A DNA stretch of 64,000 nucleotides, taken from NCBI RefSeq assembly GCF_000428845.1, contig NZ_AUAS01000006.1, forward strand, positions 248,001-312,000, written 5' to 3'. Origin of the DNA: Dyadobacter alkalitolerans DSM 23607 (GTDB lineage Bacteria > Bacteroidota > Bacteroidia > Cytophagales > Spirosomataceae). How positions within the stretch are numbered: the stretch's first letter is position 1; each line of letters begins with the position of its first letter. Position numbers and translations under genes: made by a program. This document shows positions 9,533 to 17,987 of the stretch, in pieces. The notes beneath the pieces are model-generated. The model had not been told where the DNA came from. It did no database searches and saw only the letters and a program-made list of their open reading frames with translations.

Positions 9533-10651
9533 ATGAGTCAGAAGCAAATCACAGTCGTTATCGTTGGAATGGGTTTTGGAAAAGAATTTATACCCATTTA
9601 CCAAAGTCACCCGGACATTAAAGCCGTAGGAATTTGTACGCGCAGCAAAGAAACCCGTGACGAACTGACTGCCAAATTCAATCTCGACCCAAATCTGGTT
9701 TTCGAACATTTTGAAGATGTTCCTAAGCGAGAAGATGTAGATGCCATCCACGTCGTAACACCTGTTCCCGAGCATGCGAAAATGACATTGGCATCGCTAA
9801 ATGCAGGAAAACACACCGCTTGCACCATCCCTATGGCTATGACCGTGGAAGATTGCACAGCGATTGTAGAAGCCAAACGCCGCTCCGGAAAAGTATATAT
9901 GATGATGGAAACCGCGCTTTACACGCGTGAATTTCTATATGGTTTGAAGCTGGCTGAAATGGGTGAATTAGGCCGCATTCAGTTTGTCCGCGGATCCCAC
10001 ATTCAGGATATGAGCATGGAAGGCTGGGGCGAATACTGGAAGGGTTACCCACCGATGCTGAACGGCACCCACGCCATTTCCCCACTCTTAAAAATCAACA
10101 ACACCATTGCCGAAACCGTTGTATGCCACGGATCAGGCCGGTTAAGCGAAGATCTGGCAAGTCGTTACGGGTCGCCGTTTGCAGTGGAAACAGCAACATT
10201 TACATTAAAAAATTCCGACGTGGTTGCCGAGGCAACACGCTCATTATTTGACGTTGTACGTCAGTATCGCGAGAGCTATGACGTTTACGGGACCAAAATG
10301 TCCTTCGAATGGGAACAGTTGCAAGATGAAAGCCACATCATTTTTGATGGTGGCGAAAATGCAAAACGCATTGATGTGCCCGATACAGACGAACTTTTGA
10401 TCGAACCAATCAAACATTTCACAAAACGAGAAAAAATAGACGATCCAAACCACGTTTCCTTCCTCCAAGGCGCAGGCCACGGCGGATCACACCCGCATTT
10501 GGTGCAGGAATTCGTAGCCGCCATCGTCGAAGGGCGCGATTCAGCGGTTGACGCAGCATTGGCAGCAAATTACACCTGCGCAGGCATATGCGCCCACGAG
10601 TCAGCCATGAACGGCGGCGTGCGGGTGAATGTGCCGAGCTTCGAGGCTTAA
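9533..10651 (+). CDS. Gfo/Idh/MocA-family protein lacking the usual EKP lysine
   Basis: The protein has 372 residues and no signal peptide, so it is cytoplasmic. The N-terminal Rossmann fold has VIVGMGFGKEFIPIYQ (about 8-23), and the C-terminal half has the alpha/beta dimerisation domain (LAEMGELGRIQFVRGSH, about 140-160). These are NAD(P)-dependent enzymes that usually oxidise sugar hydroxyls. The conserved EKP motif, whose lysine is catalytic in most dehydrogenases of the family, reads T98-I99-P100 here (GKHTACTIPMAMT). The true reaction may therefore differ, for example an isomerase, a hydrolase or a redox-cycling glycosidase. The gene sits between ThuA and a sugar 3-epimerase-like gene, which points to sugar or keto-sugar metabolism. 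The start is ATG 9533. Confidence 0.88.
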   Translation: MSQKQITVVIVGMGFGKEFIPIYQSHPDIKAVGICTRSKETRDELTAKFNLDPNLVFEHFEDVPKREDVDAIHVVTPVPEHAKMTLASLNAGKHTACTIPMAMTVEDCTAIVEAKRRSGKVYMMMETALYTREFLYGLKLAEMGELGRIQFVRGSHIQDMSMEGWGEYWKGYPPMLNGTHAISPLLKINNTIAETVVCHGSGRLSEDLASRYGSPFAVETATFTLKNSDVVAEATRSLFDVVRQYRESYDVYGTKMSFEWEQLQDESHIIFDGGENAKRIDVPDTDELLIEPIKHFTKREKIDDPNHVSFLQGAGHGGSHPHLVQEFVAAIVEGRDSAVDAALAANYTCAGICAHESAMNGGVRVNVPSFEA

Positions 10652-10662
10652 TGCATGGCCCT

Positions 10663-10730
10663 GTCAGCCTGAGCGTAGTCGAAGGCGCGCTACTCCTGGG
10701 TAACGCGCCTTCGACTACGCTCAGGCTGAC
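10663..10730. repeat. Perfect 27-bp inverted repeat, REP-like
   Basis: The left arm (10663-10689) begins GTCAGCCTGAGCGTAGTCGA and the right arm (10704-10730) is its exact reverse complement; the loop is CTACTCCTGGGTAA. The element lies between two co-directional genes, downstream of the Gfo/Idh/MocA stop. A sister copy with an almost identical loop is at 37842-37915. It would form a very stable RNA hairpin and may act as a transcript end or processing signal. Confidence 0.9.
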
Positions 10731-10779
10731 GCAGCGGCTAAACGACTCACATCTAATACTCACCACTAACACTCCTCCA

Positions 10780-11628
10780 ATGCTATTCGGAGCAAGCACA
10801 TTCATATGGGTTTCCCCATTCTCCACGCAGAACATTGACCTCCTTGCTAAGGTTAAAAACATGGGCTATGACATTATTGAAATAGCCGTGGAAGCAACAG
10901 ACATTATCGATTGGGAATTAATAAAAACCGTCGCCCGCGACCTGGATTTGAAGATCACCATTAGCGGCGCGTTCGGGCCGGAGCGGGACATTTCAAGCAC
11001 CGAACCATTGCATCGACAGCTCGGGAAACAATACATTATCGACTGCATTAAAATTGCAAAAAATGTAGGCAGCCCCATCTTCGGTGGGCCGGTTTATTCG
11101 GCCGTTGGAAAGACGAGGATCGTTTCGGATGAGCAGAAAAAGCAAGAACGTGCCTGGTGCATTGAAACACTCATGGAAACTGGACAAATTGCTGCTGATC
11201 ATGGTGTTGTCGTTGGTTTAGAGCCGCTTAACCGTTTTGAGACAGATATGGTTAACACTGTTGATCAGGCACTTTCAATCGTTCAAGAAGTTTCAAGCCC
11301 AAGTCTGAAAATAGTCCTTGATACATTCCATTCCAACATTGAGGAAAAAGACATTCCTGCTTCTGTAAGGAAGATTGGGAAGGACTTGCTATGCCATGTC
11401 CAGGGTAATGAAAGTGACCGTGGGACTCCCGGAACGGGACATTTGGAATGGGAGGGGATCCGGGATGCATTGGTCGAGATTGGCTATGACGGTGCGGTTG
11501 TGATCGAAACGTTTGGTCAGCCTTCCAAGGAGCTTGCGCGTGCCGCTTGCATCTGGCGTCCGCTTGCTAATAGTGCCGATGAACTGGCCGAGGAAGGTTT
11601 GGCCTTTTATAAAAAAATGTTCTCTTAA
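10780..11628 (+). CDS. D-tagatose/D-psicose 3-epimerase-like sugar isomerase (AP endonuclease family 2 fold)
   Basis: The frame is open to 10588, but that stretch runs through the preceding gene's end and an inverted repeat; ATG 10780 (MLFGASTFIW) matches the family N-terminus and gives 282 residues. The TIM-barrel carries a plausible metal-binding quartet as in ketose 3-epimerases: Glu148 (LEPLNRFE), Asp181 (DTFH), His206 (HVQGNESDRG) and Glu243 (IETFG). The GTPGTGHLEW loop is also typical. Such enzymes epimerise free ketoses at C3; relatives act on other keto sugars. No signal peptide is seen, so it is cytoplasmic. With the adjacent Gfo/Idh/MocA and ThuA genes it suggests handling of oxidised sugars inside the cell. 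The exact substrate is not determinable. Confidence 0.85.
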   Translation: MLFGASTFIWVSPFSTQNIDLLAKVKNMGYDIIEIAVEATDIIDWELIKTVARDLDLKITISGAFGPERDISSTEPLHRQLGKQYIIDCIKIAKNVGSPIFGGPVYSAVGKTRIVSDEQKKQERAWCIETLMETGQIAADHGVVVGLEPLNRFETDMVNTVDQALSIVQEVSSPSLKIVLDTFHSNIEEKDIPASVRKIGKDLLCHVQGNESDRGTPGTGHLEWEGIRDALVEIGYDGAVVIETFGQPSKELARAACIWRPLANSADELAEEGLAFYKKMFS

Positions 11629-11639
11629 AATTCTGTCTT

Positions 11640-13715
11640 ATGCGTAAAGTCCTGTTGTTCCTTTTTGTCTTTTCCAGCCTATGTGCTCATGCTCAAATCC
11701 CTGTTGATTTGGCTGGTTTTGATAAAAAGAAAGGAGTTAAAGTAACGAATGAGGGCAATTTGCTGCACATAGAATGGCCCGCAGGCAATGCAGAATCCGG
11801 GAAAATTATCATCGATCTGAGCAAAGGACAGCCGATCATCAATGGTCTGCTGATGGGCAAAAACAATGCTTACAAAACCATTGTTAAAAACCTGGATCCG
11901 GCTATCATCCTGACGGTCGGGAAACGTGATCTTGTTTCGCAGAATGGCTGGAATATTTTCTTTGACAAAACGGCTTATCTGCCTTACAAAACTTATCCCG
12001 TTAAGCTGGATAAAACGGGTGTTAAGGTTGTGAGCTCCGGTTCTCAGACCGAAATAATTGTCTCCGGCGCCACGGGTGGGCCGTTTTCGGGCTCGTATAA
12101 TTTTACGCTCTATAATGGCAGCCCGTTAATGAATGTTGCTGCTGTAATGTCCACAGAAGTTGATTCGCTCGCGGTGGTTTACGATGCGGGATTAGTGAGC
12201 CAGCAGACGCCCTGGGAAAAGTTGTTCTGGTCTGATACTGAGAATAATGTTCGGAGCAAAGAGCTCATCAAAATGGACACGGTTAATATGATGGCCGTGA
12301 AATATCGCACCATTATTGGGGAAGGAAAAGAAGGCAGTCTGGCCGTTTTTCCAGCGCCTCACCAGTTTTTTTATCCGCTGGACAATGCTTATAACCTCGA
12401 ACACATTTGGTATGGAAATAATTATCGGAACCAGTTTCCTGGTTTTGGCATAGGCCTGCGGCATGACTTGCTGGGCGACCGCCGCTGGGTTCCATGGTTC
12501 AATGCACCGCCGAAAACGCAGCAGCGATATAATTTCTTCTGCTTACTAAGTGCTGAAAAGGATGGAAAAGTGCTCGAAAAGGTCAAAGCTTTCACGCATA
12601 ATGATACTTACGAACCATTGCCTGGCTATTACACGATGTCCAGCCACTTCCATCAGGAGCATGTGGATGAGGTGCTTACGCGGAGGCCCATGCCGGAAAT
12701 GCCCGGTTTCGTAAAAGCTTTCCGCAACACAGGCGTTAACATTGTCCATCTAGGAGAATTTCACGGGCCGGGAAGTCCACGCGGACCCGAAGCGAAGCGC
12801 TGGCCGGAATTGAAAATGATGTTTGAAGAATGCAAGCGGCTTTCGGATGGTAATTTCCTGCTTTTGCCCGGTGAGGAGCCGAACAATTTCTTTGGCGGAC
12901 ATTGGATGAATATTTTCCCAAAACCTGTTTACTGGCTCATGTCGCGGGAAAAGAACCAGCCGTTTGTTGAAGAAAATGCGGAGTATGGAAAGCTTTACCG
13001 CATTGGCAGTAAGGAAGAAATGTTAAAGCTGCTGGAACTGGAAAAAGGCCTCGCCTGGACAGCCCATGCAAGGACAAAAGGCTCAACCGGTTTTCCTGAC
13101 AAATATAAAGATGAAGCATTCTATAAGTCAGACCGCTTTTTGGGTGCCGCCTGGAAGGCAATGCCGGCGGATTTATCCCAGCCCAAACTGGGGAAGCGCG
13201 TCCTGGACCTGATGGACGATATGGCCAATTGGGGACAGAAAAAATATGTAATAGCAGAGGCAGATTTGTTCCGAATTGAGCCAAATTATGAATTGTATGG
13301 CCATTTGAATGTGAATTACATGCAGCTGGATCACATGCCGCAATTTGAAGATGGCTGGCAATCTTTACTGGACGCGATGGAAAAAGGCAAGTTCTTTGTC
13401 TCGACAGGAGAAGTGCTTTTGCCGGCATTTACAGTGAACAATGTTACATCCGGAGAAACCACAAAAGTCGATGCGAAAGGGAATGTTGAGATTAAGTTAA
13501 ATGCCAAATGGACATTTCCATTGAACCGGGCGGAAGTGATTTCAGGGGATGGAAAAGAGGTTTTTCACGATGTGATCAATTTGAATGATACGGAAGCATT
13601 TGGAGAGAAGTCATTTACATTTACCAAAAATTTGAAAAACAGGAAATGGGTGCGCGTGGAAGTTTGGGATGTGGCTGCTAATGGCGCATTTACCCAAATA
13701 GTATGGCTTGAATAG
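11640..13715 (+). CDS. Secreted PHP-like (CehA/McbA-type) putative metallohydrolase
   Basis: The protein has 691 residues with a Sec signal peptide (VLLFLFVFSSLCAHAQ). Residues about 25-320 look beta-rich with no motif I recognise. The second half contains an ordered histidine/acidic pattern reminiscent of PHP-type phosphoesterases: HFHQEH (His336, His338, His341), VHLGEFHGPG (about 375), LLPGEEPNNFFGGHW (about 410-422), WTAHARTKGS (about 475) and LDHMPQFEDGW (about 560). In CehA/McbA-like proteins such motifs bind a metal cluster. The assignment rests on motif pattern only, and the protein could equally be an unstudied family. It follows the epimerase by 11 bp, so it is almost certainly co-transcribed, and it is likely periplasmic. 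Confidence 0.6.
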   Translation: MRKVLLFLFVFSSLCAHAQIPVDLAGFDKKKGVKVTNEGNLLHIEWPAGNAESGKIIIDLSKGQPIINGLLMGKNNAYKTIVKNLDPAIILTVGKRDLVSQNGWNIFFDKTAYLPYKTYPVKLDKTGVKVVSSGSQTEIIVSGATGGPFSGSYNFTLYNGSPLMNVAAVMSTEVDSLAVVYDAGLVSQQTPWEKLFWSDTENNVRSKELIKMDTVNMMAVKYRTIIGEGKEGSLAVFPAPHQFFYPLDNAYNLEHIWYGNNYRNQFPGFGIGLRHDLLGDRRWVPWFNAPPKTQQRYNFFCLLSAEKDGKVLEKVKAFTHNDTYEPLPGYYTMSSHFHQEHVDEVLTRRPMPEMPGFVKAFRNTGVNIVHLGEFHGPGSPRGPEAKRWPELKMMFEECKRLSDGNFLLLPGEEPNNFFGGHWMNIFPKPVYWLMSREKNQPFVEENAEYGKLYRIGSKEEMLKLLELEKGLAWTAHARTKGSTGFPDKYKDEAFYKSDRFLGAAWKAMPADLSQPKLGKRVLDLMDDMANWGQKKYVIAEADLFRIEPNYELYGHLNVNYMQLDHMPQFEDGWQSLLDAMEKGKFFVSTGEVLLPAFTVNNVTSGETTKVDAKGNVEIKLNAKWTFPLNRAEVISGDGKEVFHDVINLNDTEAFGEKSFTFTKNLKNRKWVRVEVWDVAANGAFTQIVWLE

Positions 13716-13772
13716 CATACGTTTTCGTTAAACAGTAAAAGTAGAAAAGATAGCAGGTCCGAAATTCTTCAT

Positions 13773-13810
13773 GCGCAGCGAAGTGTAGAAAAGGCTGCTG
13801 CGCGTCTTTT
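13773..13810 (+). terminator. Possible hairpin terminator before the GH5-like gene
   Basis: GCGCAGC (13773-13779) pairs with GCTGCGC (13797-13803) around a 17-nt loop and is followed by GTCTTTT. The loop is long, so this is only a moderate candidate. Confidence 0.4.
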
Positions 13811-13839
13811 AAATAATTATAAACAAAATCCTTAACTGA

Positions 13840-14997
13840 ATGAAATTTTTAAAAACGACAGTCTGGGCGATCATCATTTGCCTTTCATTTCAAAACTGTG
13901 CGAAAAAAGAGCAGAAAGATGAAGGCGCCGCAACGGAGCAAAAGGATACACGAGAGATTTGGACCAAGGAGCAGGCAAATGAATGGTATGCTAAACAAGG
14001 CTGGCTGGTCGGCGCCGATTTCCTGCCAAGTACTGCCATTAACCAGCTCGAAATGTTCCAGGCGGCCGATTTCGACACAGCCACCATCAATAAGGAACTT
14101 GGCTGGGCAGCTAATATCGGGATGAATACGATGCGGGTTTATCTGCACGATTTGTTGTTCCAGGAAGATTCTGCTGGTTTTGTACAGCGGTTGGACGTGT
14201 TTTTGGATATCGCCGAAAAGCACAAGATCAAACCTTTGTTCGTATTATTTGATTCCTGCTGGGACCCGTTTCCTAAGTTGGGAAAACAACGTGCACCAAA
14301 ACCTGGCGTCCATAATTCTGGCTGGGTGCAGAGCCCGGGGCTCAACGCATTGAAAGACAGTACGCAATATCCGCGTTTGGAAAGATATGTAAAAGGAACA
14401 GTCGCTGCTTTTGCCAACGATAGCAGGGTGCTTGCCTGGGACATCTGGAACGAGCCGGATAACCCAAATACAAGCTCTTACGGCAAAGTTGAATTGCCTA
14501 ACAAAGTAGATTATGTGATCCCATTGCTGTCAAAAGCATTCGTTTGGGCACGATCCGTGAATCCTTCGCAACCATTAACAGCGGGAGTCTGGAATGGTGA
14601 CTGGACTTCTCATGAAACTTTAAAGCCAATTGAAAAAGTAATGATCGACCAATCGGACATTGTTACTTTCCATAATTACGAAGACGCAGCCGATTTTGAG
14701 AAGCGCATTAAGCAGTTACAGCAATACGGCCGCCCGATGATCTGCACAGAATATATGTCTCGTGGAAATGGCAGTTTCTTCAAAGGTTCACTGCCTATCG
14801 CCAAGAAATACAATGTTGGCGCCATCAACTGGGGACTTGTAGACGGCAAATCGCAAACGATCTACCCATGGGACAGCTGGAAAAAAACCTACACGAAAGA
14901 ACCCGACCTCTGGTTCCACGACATCTTCCGCAAAGACGGAACGCCTTATAAAAAAGATGAAGTTGAGTTGATAAAGAGTTTGACTGCGGCGAAGTAA
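13840..14997 (+). CDS. GH5-like (clan GH-A) glycoside hydrolase lipoprotein
   Basis: The protein has 385 residues with a lipoprotein signal and Cys20 (CLSFQNC). The fold is a (beta/alpha)8 barrel of the cellulase/mannanase type: NTMRVYLHDLLFQED (about 90-105), LFVLFDSCWDPF (about 130), acid/base Glu205 in WDIWNEPD, and nucleophile Glu304 in CTEYMSRG. The WNEP motif plus a later TEY glutamate identifies a retaining clan GH-A enzyme. The specific substrate (glucan, mannan, xylan or a glycoside) cannot be told. It follows the redox genes by 124 bp and is closed on the right by a strong bidirectional terminator. It is probably the hydrolase of this locus, anchored in the periplasm or at the surface. 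Confidence 0.85.
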   Translation: MKFLKTTVWAIIICLSFQNCAKKEQKDEGAATEQKDTREIWTKEQANEWYAKQGWLVGADFLPSTAINQLEMFQAADFDTATINKELGWAANIGMNTMRVYLHDLLFQEDSAGFVQRLDVFLDIAEKHKIKPLFVLFDSCWDPFPKLGKQRAPKPGVHNSGWVQSPGLNALKDSTQYPRLERYVKGTVAAFANDSRVLAWDIWNEPDNPNTSSYGKVELPNKVDYVIPLLSKAFVWARSVNPSQPLTAGVWNGDWTSHETLKPIEKVMIDQSDIVTFHNYEDAADFEKRIKQLQQYGRPMICTEYMSRGNGSFFKGSLPIAKKYNVGAINWGLVDGKSQTIYPWDSWKKTYTKEPDLWFHDIFRKDGTPYKKDEVELIKSLTAAK

Positions 14998-15007
14998 GGG
15001 ATTAAAT

Positions 15008-15047
15008 AAAAAGTCCTGTTAATGTCATGACATTAACAGGACTTTTT
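15008..15047. terminator. Perfect 40-nt palindromic bidirectional terminator
   Basis: Five A residues, a 15+15 nt perfect stem (GTCCTGTTAATGTCA and its complement, TCATGA at the centre) and five T residues form a symmetric palindrome. It lies between the rightward GH5-like gene and the leftward 51-codon gene and can end both transcripts. Confidence 0.85.
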
Positions 15048-15063
15048 GCATTTCGATACATTC

Positions 15064-15219
15064 TTACTTTTTCAACTTGGCCCAAAAAGCGTCATCCACT
15101 TTACCCAGACTCTTCATCAGCAAATCCGTTTTATACTTGCTTGCCTCTTCGATAGTCGCGAACCTGCCTGCTTTCAATTGCTTGCGTGTCGGCTGCTCAA
15201 ATTTTATTGTAAATTCCAT
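15064..15219 (-). CDS. Small 51-residue basic protein, unknown function
   Basis: The minus-strand frame starts at ATG (15219-15217) and ends with TAA (15066-15064). The protein is compact, charged and basic: it begins MEFTIKFEQPTRKQLKAGRF, continues with a helix-prone stretch (TIEEASKYKTDLLMK), and ends AFWAKLKK. It has neither a signal peptide nor a membrane segment, so it is probably cytoplasmic. A perfect palindromic terminator lies 16 bp beyond its stop, which supports it as a real transcription unit. The rightward sulfatase frame can be extended over it, but only from an unlikely TTG without a signal peptide. I do not recognise the family. Confidence 0.6.
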   Translation of the reverse strand: MEFTIKFEQPTRKQLKAGRFATIEEASKYKTDLLMKSLGKVDDAFWAKLKK

Positions 15220-15253
15220 TTTTAAAAAGGATCATTCATTGACTTATCATAGT

Positions 15254-16825
15254 ATGTGTATTGCCAATATTACAAAAAAGCATTTGTTCCGGACCCCAAG
15301 TATTCTTACCATTTTTCTAACGGTAACCCTGCTTAGCCAAGGGCTTGTGTCCGCTCAGAAAAAACAACAAAGACCCAACGTTATCTTCATCTATGCGGAT
15401 GACGTCGGCTATGGTGATTTGAGCAGTTATGGTGCAACAAAAATCGCAACGCCTAACATTGACCGGATCGGGAAAGAGGGAGTCCGTTTTACGAATGCGC
15501 ATACGACTTCTGCGACTTGTACACCTTCCAGGTTTGGATTATTGACAGGTAAATATCCCTGGCGGCAGAAAGGAACCGGCGTCTTGCCGGGCGATGCGTC
15601 TCTGATCATTCCTACTGACCGGCTCACTTTGGCGAAGGTTTTTCAAAATGCAGGATATAAAACGGCATCGGTCGGCAAGTGGCATTTGGGACTAGGTGAA
15701 AAAAACAAGCAGATCAATTGGAATGAACCCATTACCAAAGGCCCCAATGAAACCGGCTTTGACTACGCTTACTTTTTCCCCGCAACCTCCGACCGAGTCC
15801 CCACCGTTTTTATCGAAAATCATGATGTGCAGGGACTTGATAAATCGGATCCCATAACAGTGGATTATTCCAAAAAAATAGGCAGTGAGCCCACGGGATT
15901 GGAGAATCCTGAACTTTTAAAGTTACCCGCCTCGCCGAATCACGGGCATAATAACACCATTGTGAATGGAATTGGTCGCATTGGATGGATGACGGGCGGG
16001 AAGCAGACTCGCTGGGCGGATGAGGAAATTGCGCATGTGTTTTTGAGCAAAGCGGAGCAGTTTATGGAGGAAAATCAAAAGAACCCGTTTTTCCTTTATT
16101 TCTCATTGAATGACATCCACGTTCCGAGAATGCCGAGCAGCCAGTTCAAAGGAAAAAGCCAGATGGGCTTGCGCGGCGATGTAATCCTGCAAATGGACTG
16201 GACCGTTGGCGAAATCCTCAAAAAGCTCGAAGAATTGAAGTTGACTGAAAATACGCTGATTATCTTTTCAAGTGACAATGGTCCCGTTCTGGACGATGGT
16301 TATGCAGATAAAGCGGTTGAACTGGCCCGGGGGCACAAGCCTGCGGGCGTATTAAGAGGTGGGAAGTATAGCGCTTTTGAAGGTGGAAGCCGCGTGCCAT
16401 GGCTCGCGCGCTGGCCGCAGGCGATCAAACCAGGCACCGTTTCGGACGCATTGATCTGCCAGATCGATCTGCTCGCATCATTCGCTCATTATTTCCAGCA
16501 AAAAATGGAGGTAGATGATGCACCGGACAGCTTCTACACCATGGATGCCATCCTGGGAAAATCAAAAATCGGCAGGCCGTATCTCATCAAACAAGGCGGA
16601 GCATTGTCCATCACCAAGGAAAACTGGAAATACATCGAGCCAAGAGAAGGCAAAGCGATCCAGGAACTGACAAACACAGAAACCGGAAATAACCCATCCC
16701 CTCAACTTTACGATTTAAGCAAAGATCTGGGAGAAAAAACAAATCTGGGCACCAAATATCCCGCGAAAGTGAAGGCTATGGCAGCGGAACTGGCAAAGAT
16801 TAAAGAGACTGAAAGGAGCCGATAA
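15254..16825 (+). CDS. Secreted arylsulfatase (sulfatase family S1)
   Basis: The start at ATG 15254 is chosen because it puts a Sec signal (IFLTVTLLSQGLVSAQ) at the N-terminus; the frame can be extended to TTG 15077, but that would overlap the small opposite gene. Length is 523 residues. Metal and active-site motifs are present: IYADDVGYGDLSSYG (about 35-50), the formylglycine site Cys89-T-P-S-R followed by GLLTGKYPW, GKWHLG (about 137) and IIFSSDNGP (about 335). Cys-type S1 sulfatases need formylglycine maturation; no maturase is in this window. The gene removes sulfate esters, suggesting a sulfated glycan or glycoside among the substrates. The 34-bp divergent spacing with the 51-codon gene leaves little promoter space. 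Confidence 0.9.
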   Translation: MCIANITKKHLFRTPSILTIFLTVTLLSQGLVSAQKKQQRPNVIFIYADDVGYGDLSSYGATKIATPNIDRIGKEGVRFTNAHTTSATCTPSRFGLLTGKYPWRQKGTGVLPGDASLIIPTDRLTLAKVFQNAGYKTASVGKWHLGLGEKNKQINWNEPITKGPNETGFDYAYFFPATSDRVPTVFIENHDVQGLDKSDPITVDYSKKIGSEPTGLENPELLKLPASPNHGHNNTIVNGIGRIGWMTGGKQTRWADEEIAHVFLSKAEQFMEENQKNPFFLYFSLNDIHVPRMPSSQFKGKSQMGLRGDVILQMDWTVGEILKKLEELKLTENTLIIFSSDNGPVLDDGYADKAVELARGHKPAGVLRGGKYSAFEGGSRVPWLARWPQAIKPGTVSDALICQIDLLASFAHYFQQKMEVDDAPDSFYTMDAILGKSKIGRPYLIKQGGALSITKENWKYIEPREGKAIQELTNTETGNNPSPQLYDLSKDLGEKTNLGTKYPAKVKAMAAELAKIKETERSR

Positions 16826-16864
16826 AAAATTTCCCAAAAATACTTTGTGACCATTACTAAGACC

Positions 16865-16903
16865 TGACGTCTAAACACATAAAACCCATGTTTTATGACG
16901 TCA
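16865..16903 (+). promoter_or_regulatory. Imperfect hairpin spanning the start codon of the T9SS cargo gene
   Basis: TGACGTC (16865-16871) pairs with GACGTCA (16897-16903), and ATAAAAC (16879-16885) pairs with GTTTTAT (16890-16896), with a 7-nt bulge and a CCAT loop. The ATG at 16895 lies inside the right arm. It could hide the start codon or be an operator. Confidence 0.4.
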
Positions 16904-17929
16904 CATTTTAATTCTTTTTTGAGCGTTTTGGCAGCTGTTTTGTGGTCGGTACTGTTTCAATGTGCTTTGGCGCAGACTATTTATTTTCACCAGGATTTTT
17001 CGAAATCGGGGCCTTATGTGCGTGCTGATCCGGATTCCGGGCAGTTTAGCCATATTGTTGAGACAGTTCCTGAGCTTTCTTTTTCTAAGTTTTCCAAAAA
17101 CTACATGGATCTCGTGCGGACGCAGGAGGATTCTGCGACAGGTGGGATCATAAGGGTTTTGCGGGCAACTCCATTTAAGCCGAACCCCGAAACATTATTT
17201 ATCCAGATCACCCTCAGCGCTGAATCTGTGCAGTCGGCGGCGCTGAATGCGATGTATTTTTATGTGGGTGAAAATTTTAATCCGGATAACCATTCCTTTC
17301 CGGGCAATGCATTGATGTTCGGCAAGTTTTCGCTCAATTTTCAGGATAGCGGTTTTAGTATCAAGGACTTCGCTACGCAAAATACCAGCAAGATAATCCC
17401 TAAAAAGAAGCTGGTTACATTGACCTGGGTCCTGAATAATTCGAAAAAATTACTGGGTTACAAACTGTCATCGACTCATGCCGTCACCTACAACGCCCTG
17501 CCCGGGAGTTACGATTTATGGGTTGATAATGAGCCAGTAAGCCTCAATAGTCCCGCATATCCAGGTAATTCGCTCTATTCTGCTACCAAACTTTCCAACT
17601 TCGAAATGCGGTTCCGGAACGGGCAGGGCAAGGTGCGCATTCACGAAATAATGGCCCGTGATGGTGTATCTGAACTGAAAACGGGGGAGGTTTTAGTCGC
17701 GCCCAATCCGGCAACTCGGAAATTGATCACATTACGTGCTGAAAACGTGGATAAGTCGTCGCTCCGGCTATTCAATATGTGGGGACGAGATGTGAACATT
17801 TCGGCGGAGATAGTGGCTTCGGATAAAATTGTCCTCCATCCTGCCGAGGAGCTGGCATCGGGAATGTATATCGTGCATTTCCAAAATAAGGAGCGTAAGA
17901 AGAAATCTGTCAGGGTGATGGTGGAGTAA
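16895..17929 (+). CDS. Secreted protein with C-terminal type IX secretion sorting domain
   Basis: The protein has 344 residues. The N-terminal Sec signal (VLAAVLWSVLFQCALAQ) is followed by a beta-rich body (about 25-260) without motifs I recognise; it contains HQDFSKSGPYV and YDLWVDNEPVSLNSP, which resemble jelly-roll or lectin-like folds. The last 75 residues are a type A T9SS sorting domain: VLVAPNPATRKLI, LRLFNMWGRDV, ELASGMYIVHFQN and a basic tail. Such proteins cross the outer membrane by T9SS and are anchored or released. The start codon lies in a hairpin. The gene follows the sulfatase by 69 bp and precedes an ECF sigma gene. Its function is unknown; a carbohydrate-binding role is only a guess from context. 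Confidence 0.75.
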   Translation: MTSHFNSFLSVLAAVLWSVLFQCALAQTIYFHQDFSKSGPYVRADPDSGQFSHIVETVPELSFSKFSKNYMDLVRTQEDSATGGIIRVLRATPFKPNPETLFIQITLSAESVQSAALNAMYFYVGENFNPDNHSFPGNALMFGKFSLNFQDSGFSIKDFATQNTSKIIPKKKLVTLTWVLNNSKKLLGYKLSSTHAVTYNALPGSYDLWVDNEPVSLNSPAYPGNSLYSATKLSNFEMRFRNGQGKVRIHEIMARDGVSELKTGEVLVAPNPATRKLITLRAENVDKSSLRLFNMWGRDVNISAEIVASDKIVLHPAEELASGMYIVHFQNKERKKKSVRVMVE

Positions 17930-17987
17930 TGTTCAGGGTGCAAGATTTTTTGGTATAGGATGAAAATTGGATTAAGTTTGACTAATC

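Noticed and set aside
10588..10779. Upstream extension of the 3-epimerase-like frame
   Set aside because: The extension runs through the end of the preceding gene and a 27-bp inverted repeat; the family N-terminus begins at ATG 10780.
15077..15253. Upstream extension of the sulfatase frame
   Set aside because: It starts with TTG, puts the signal peptide in the interior, and overlaps the 51-codon gene on the other strand.
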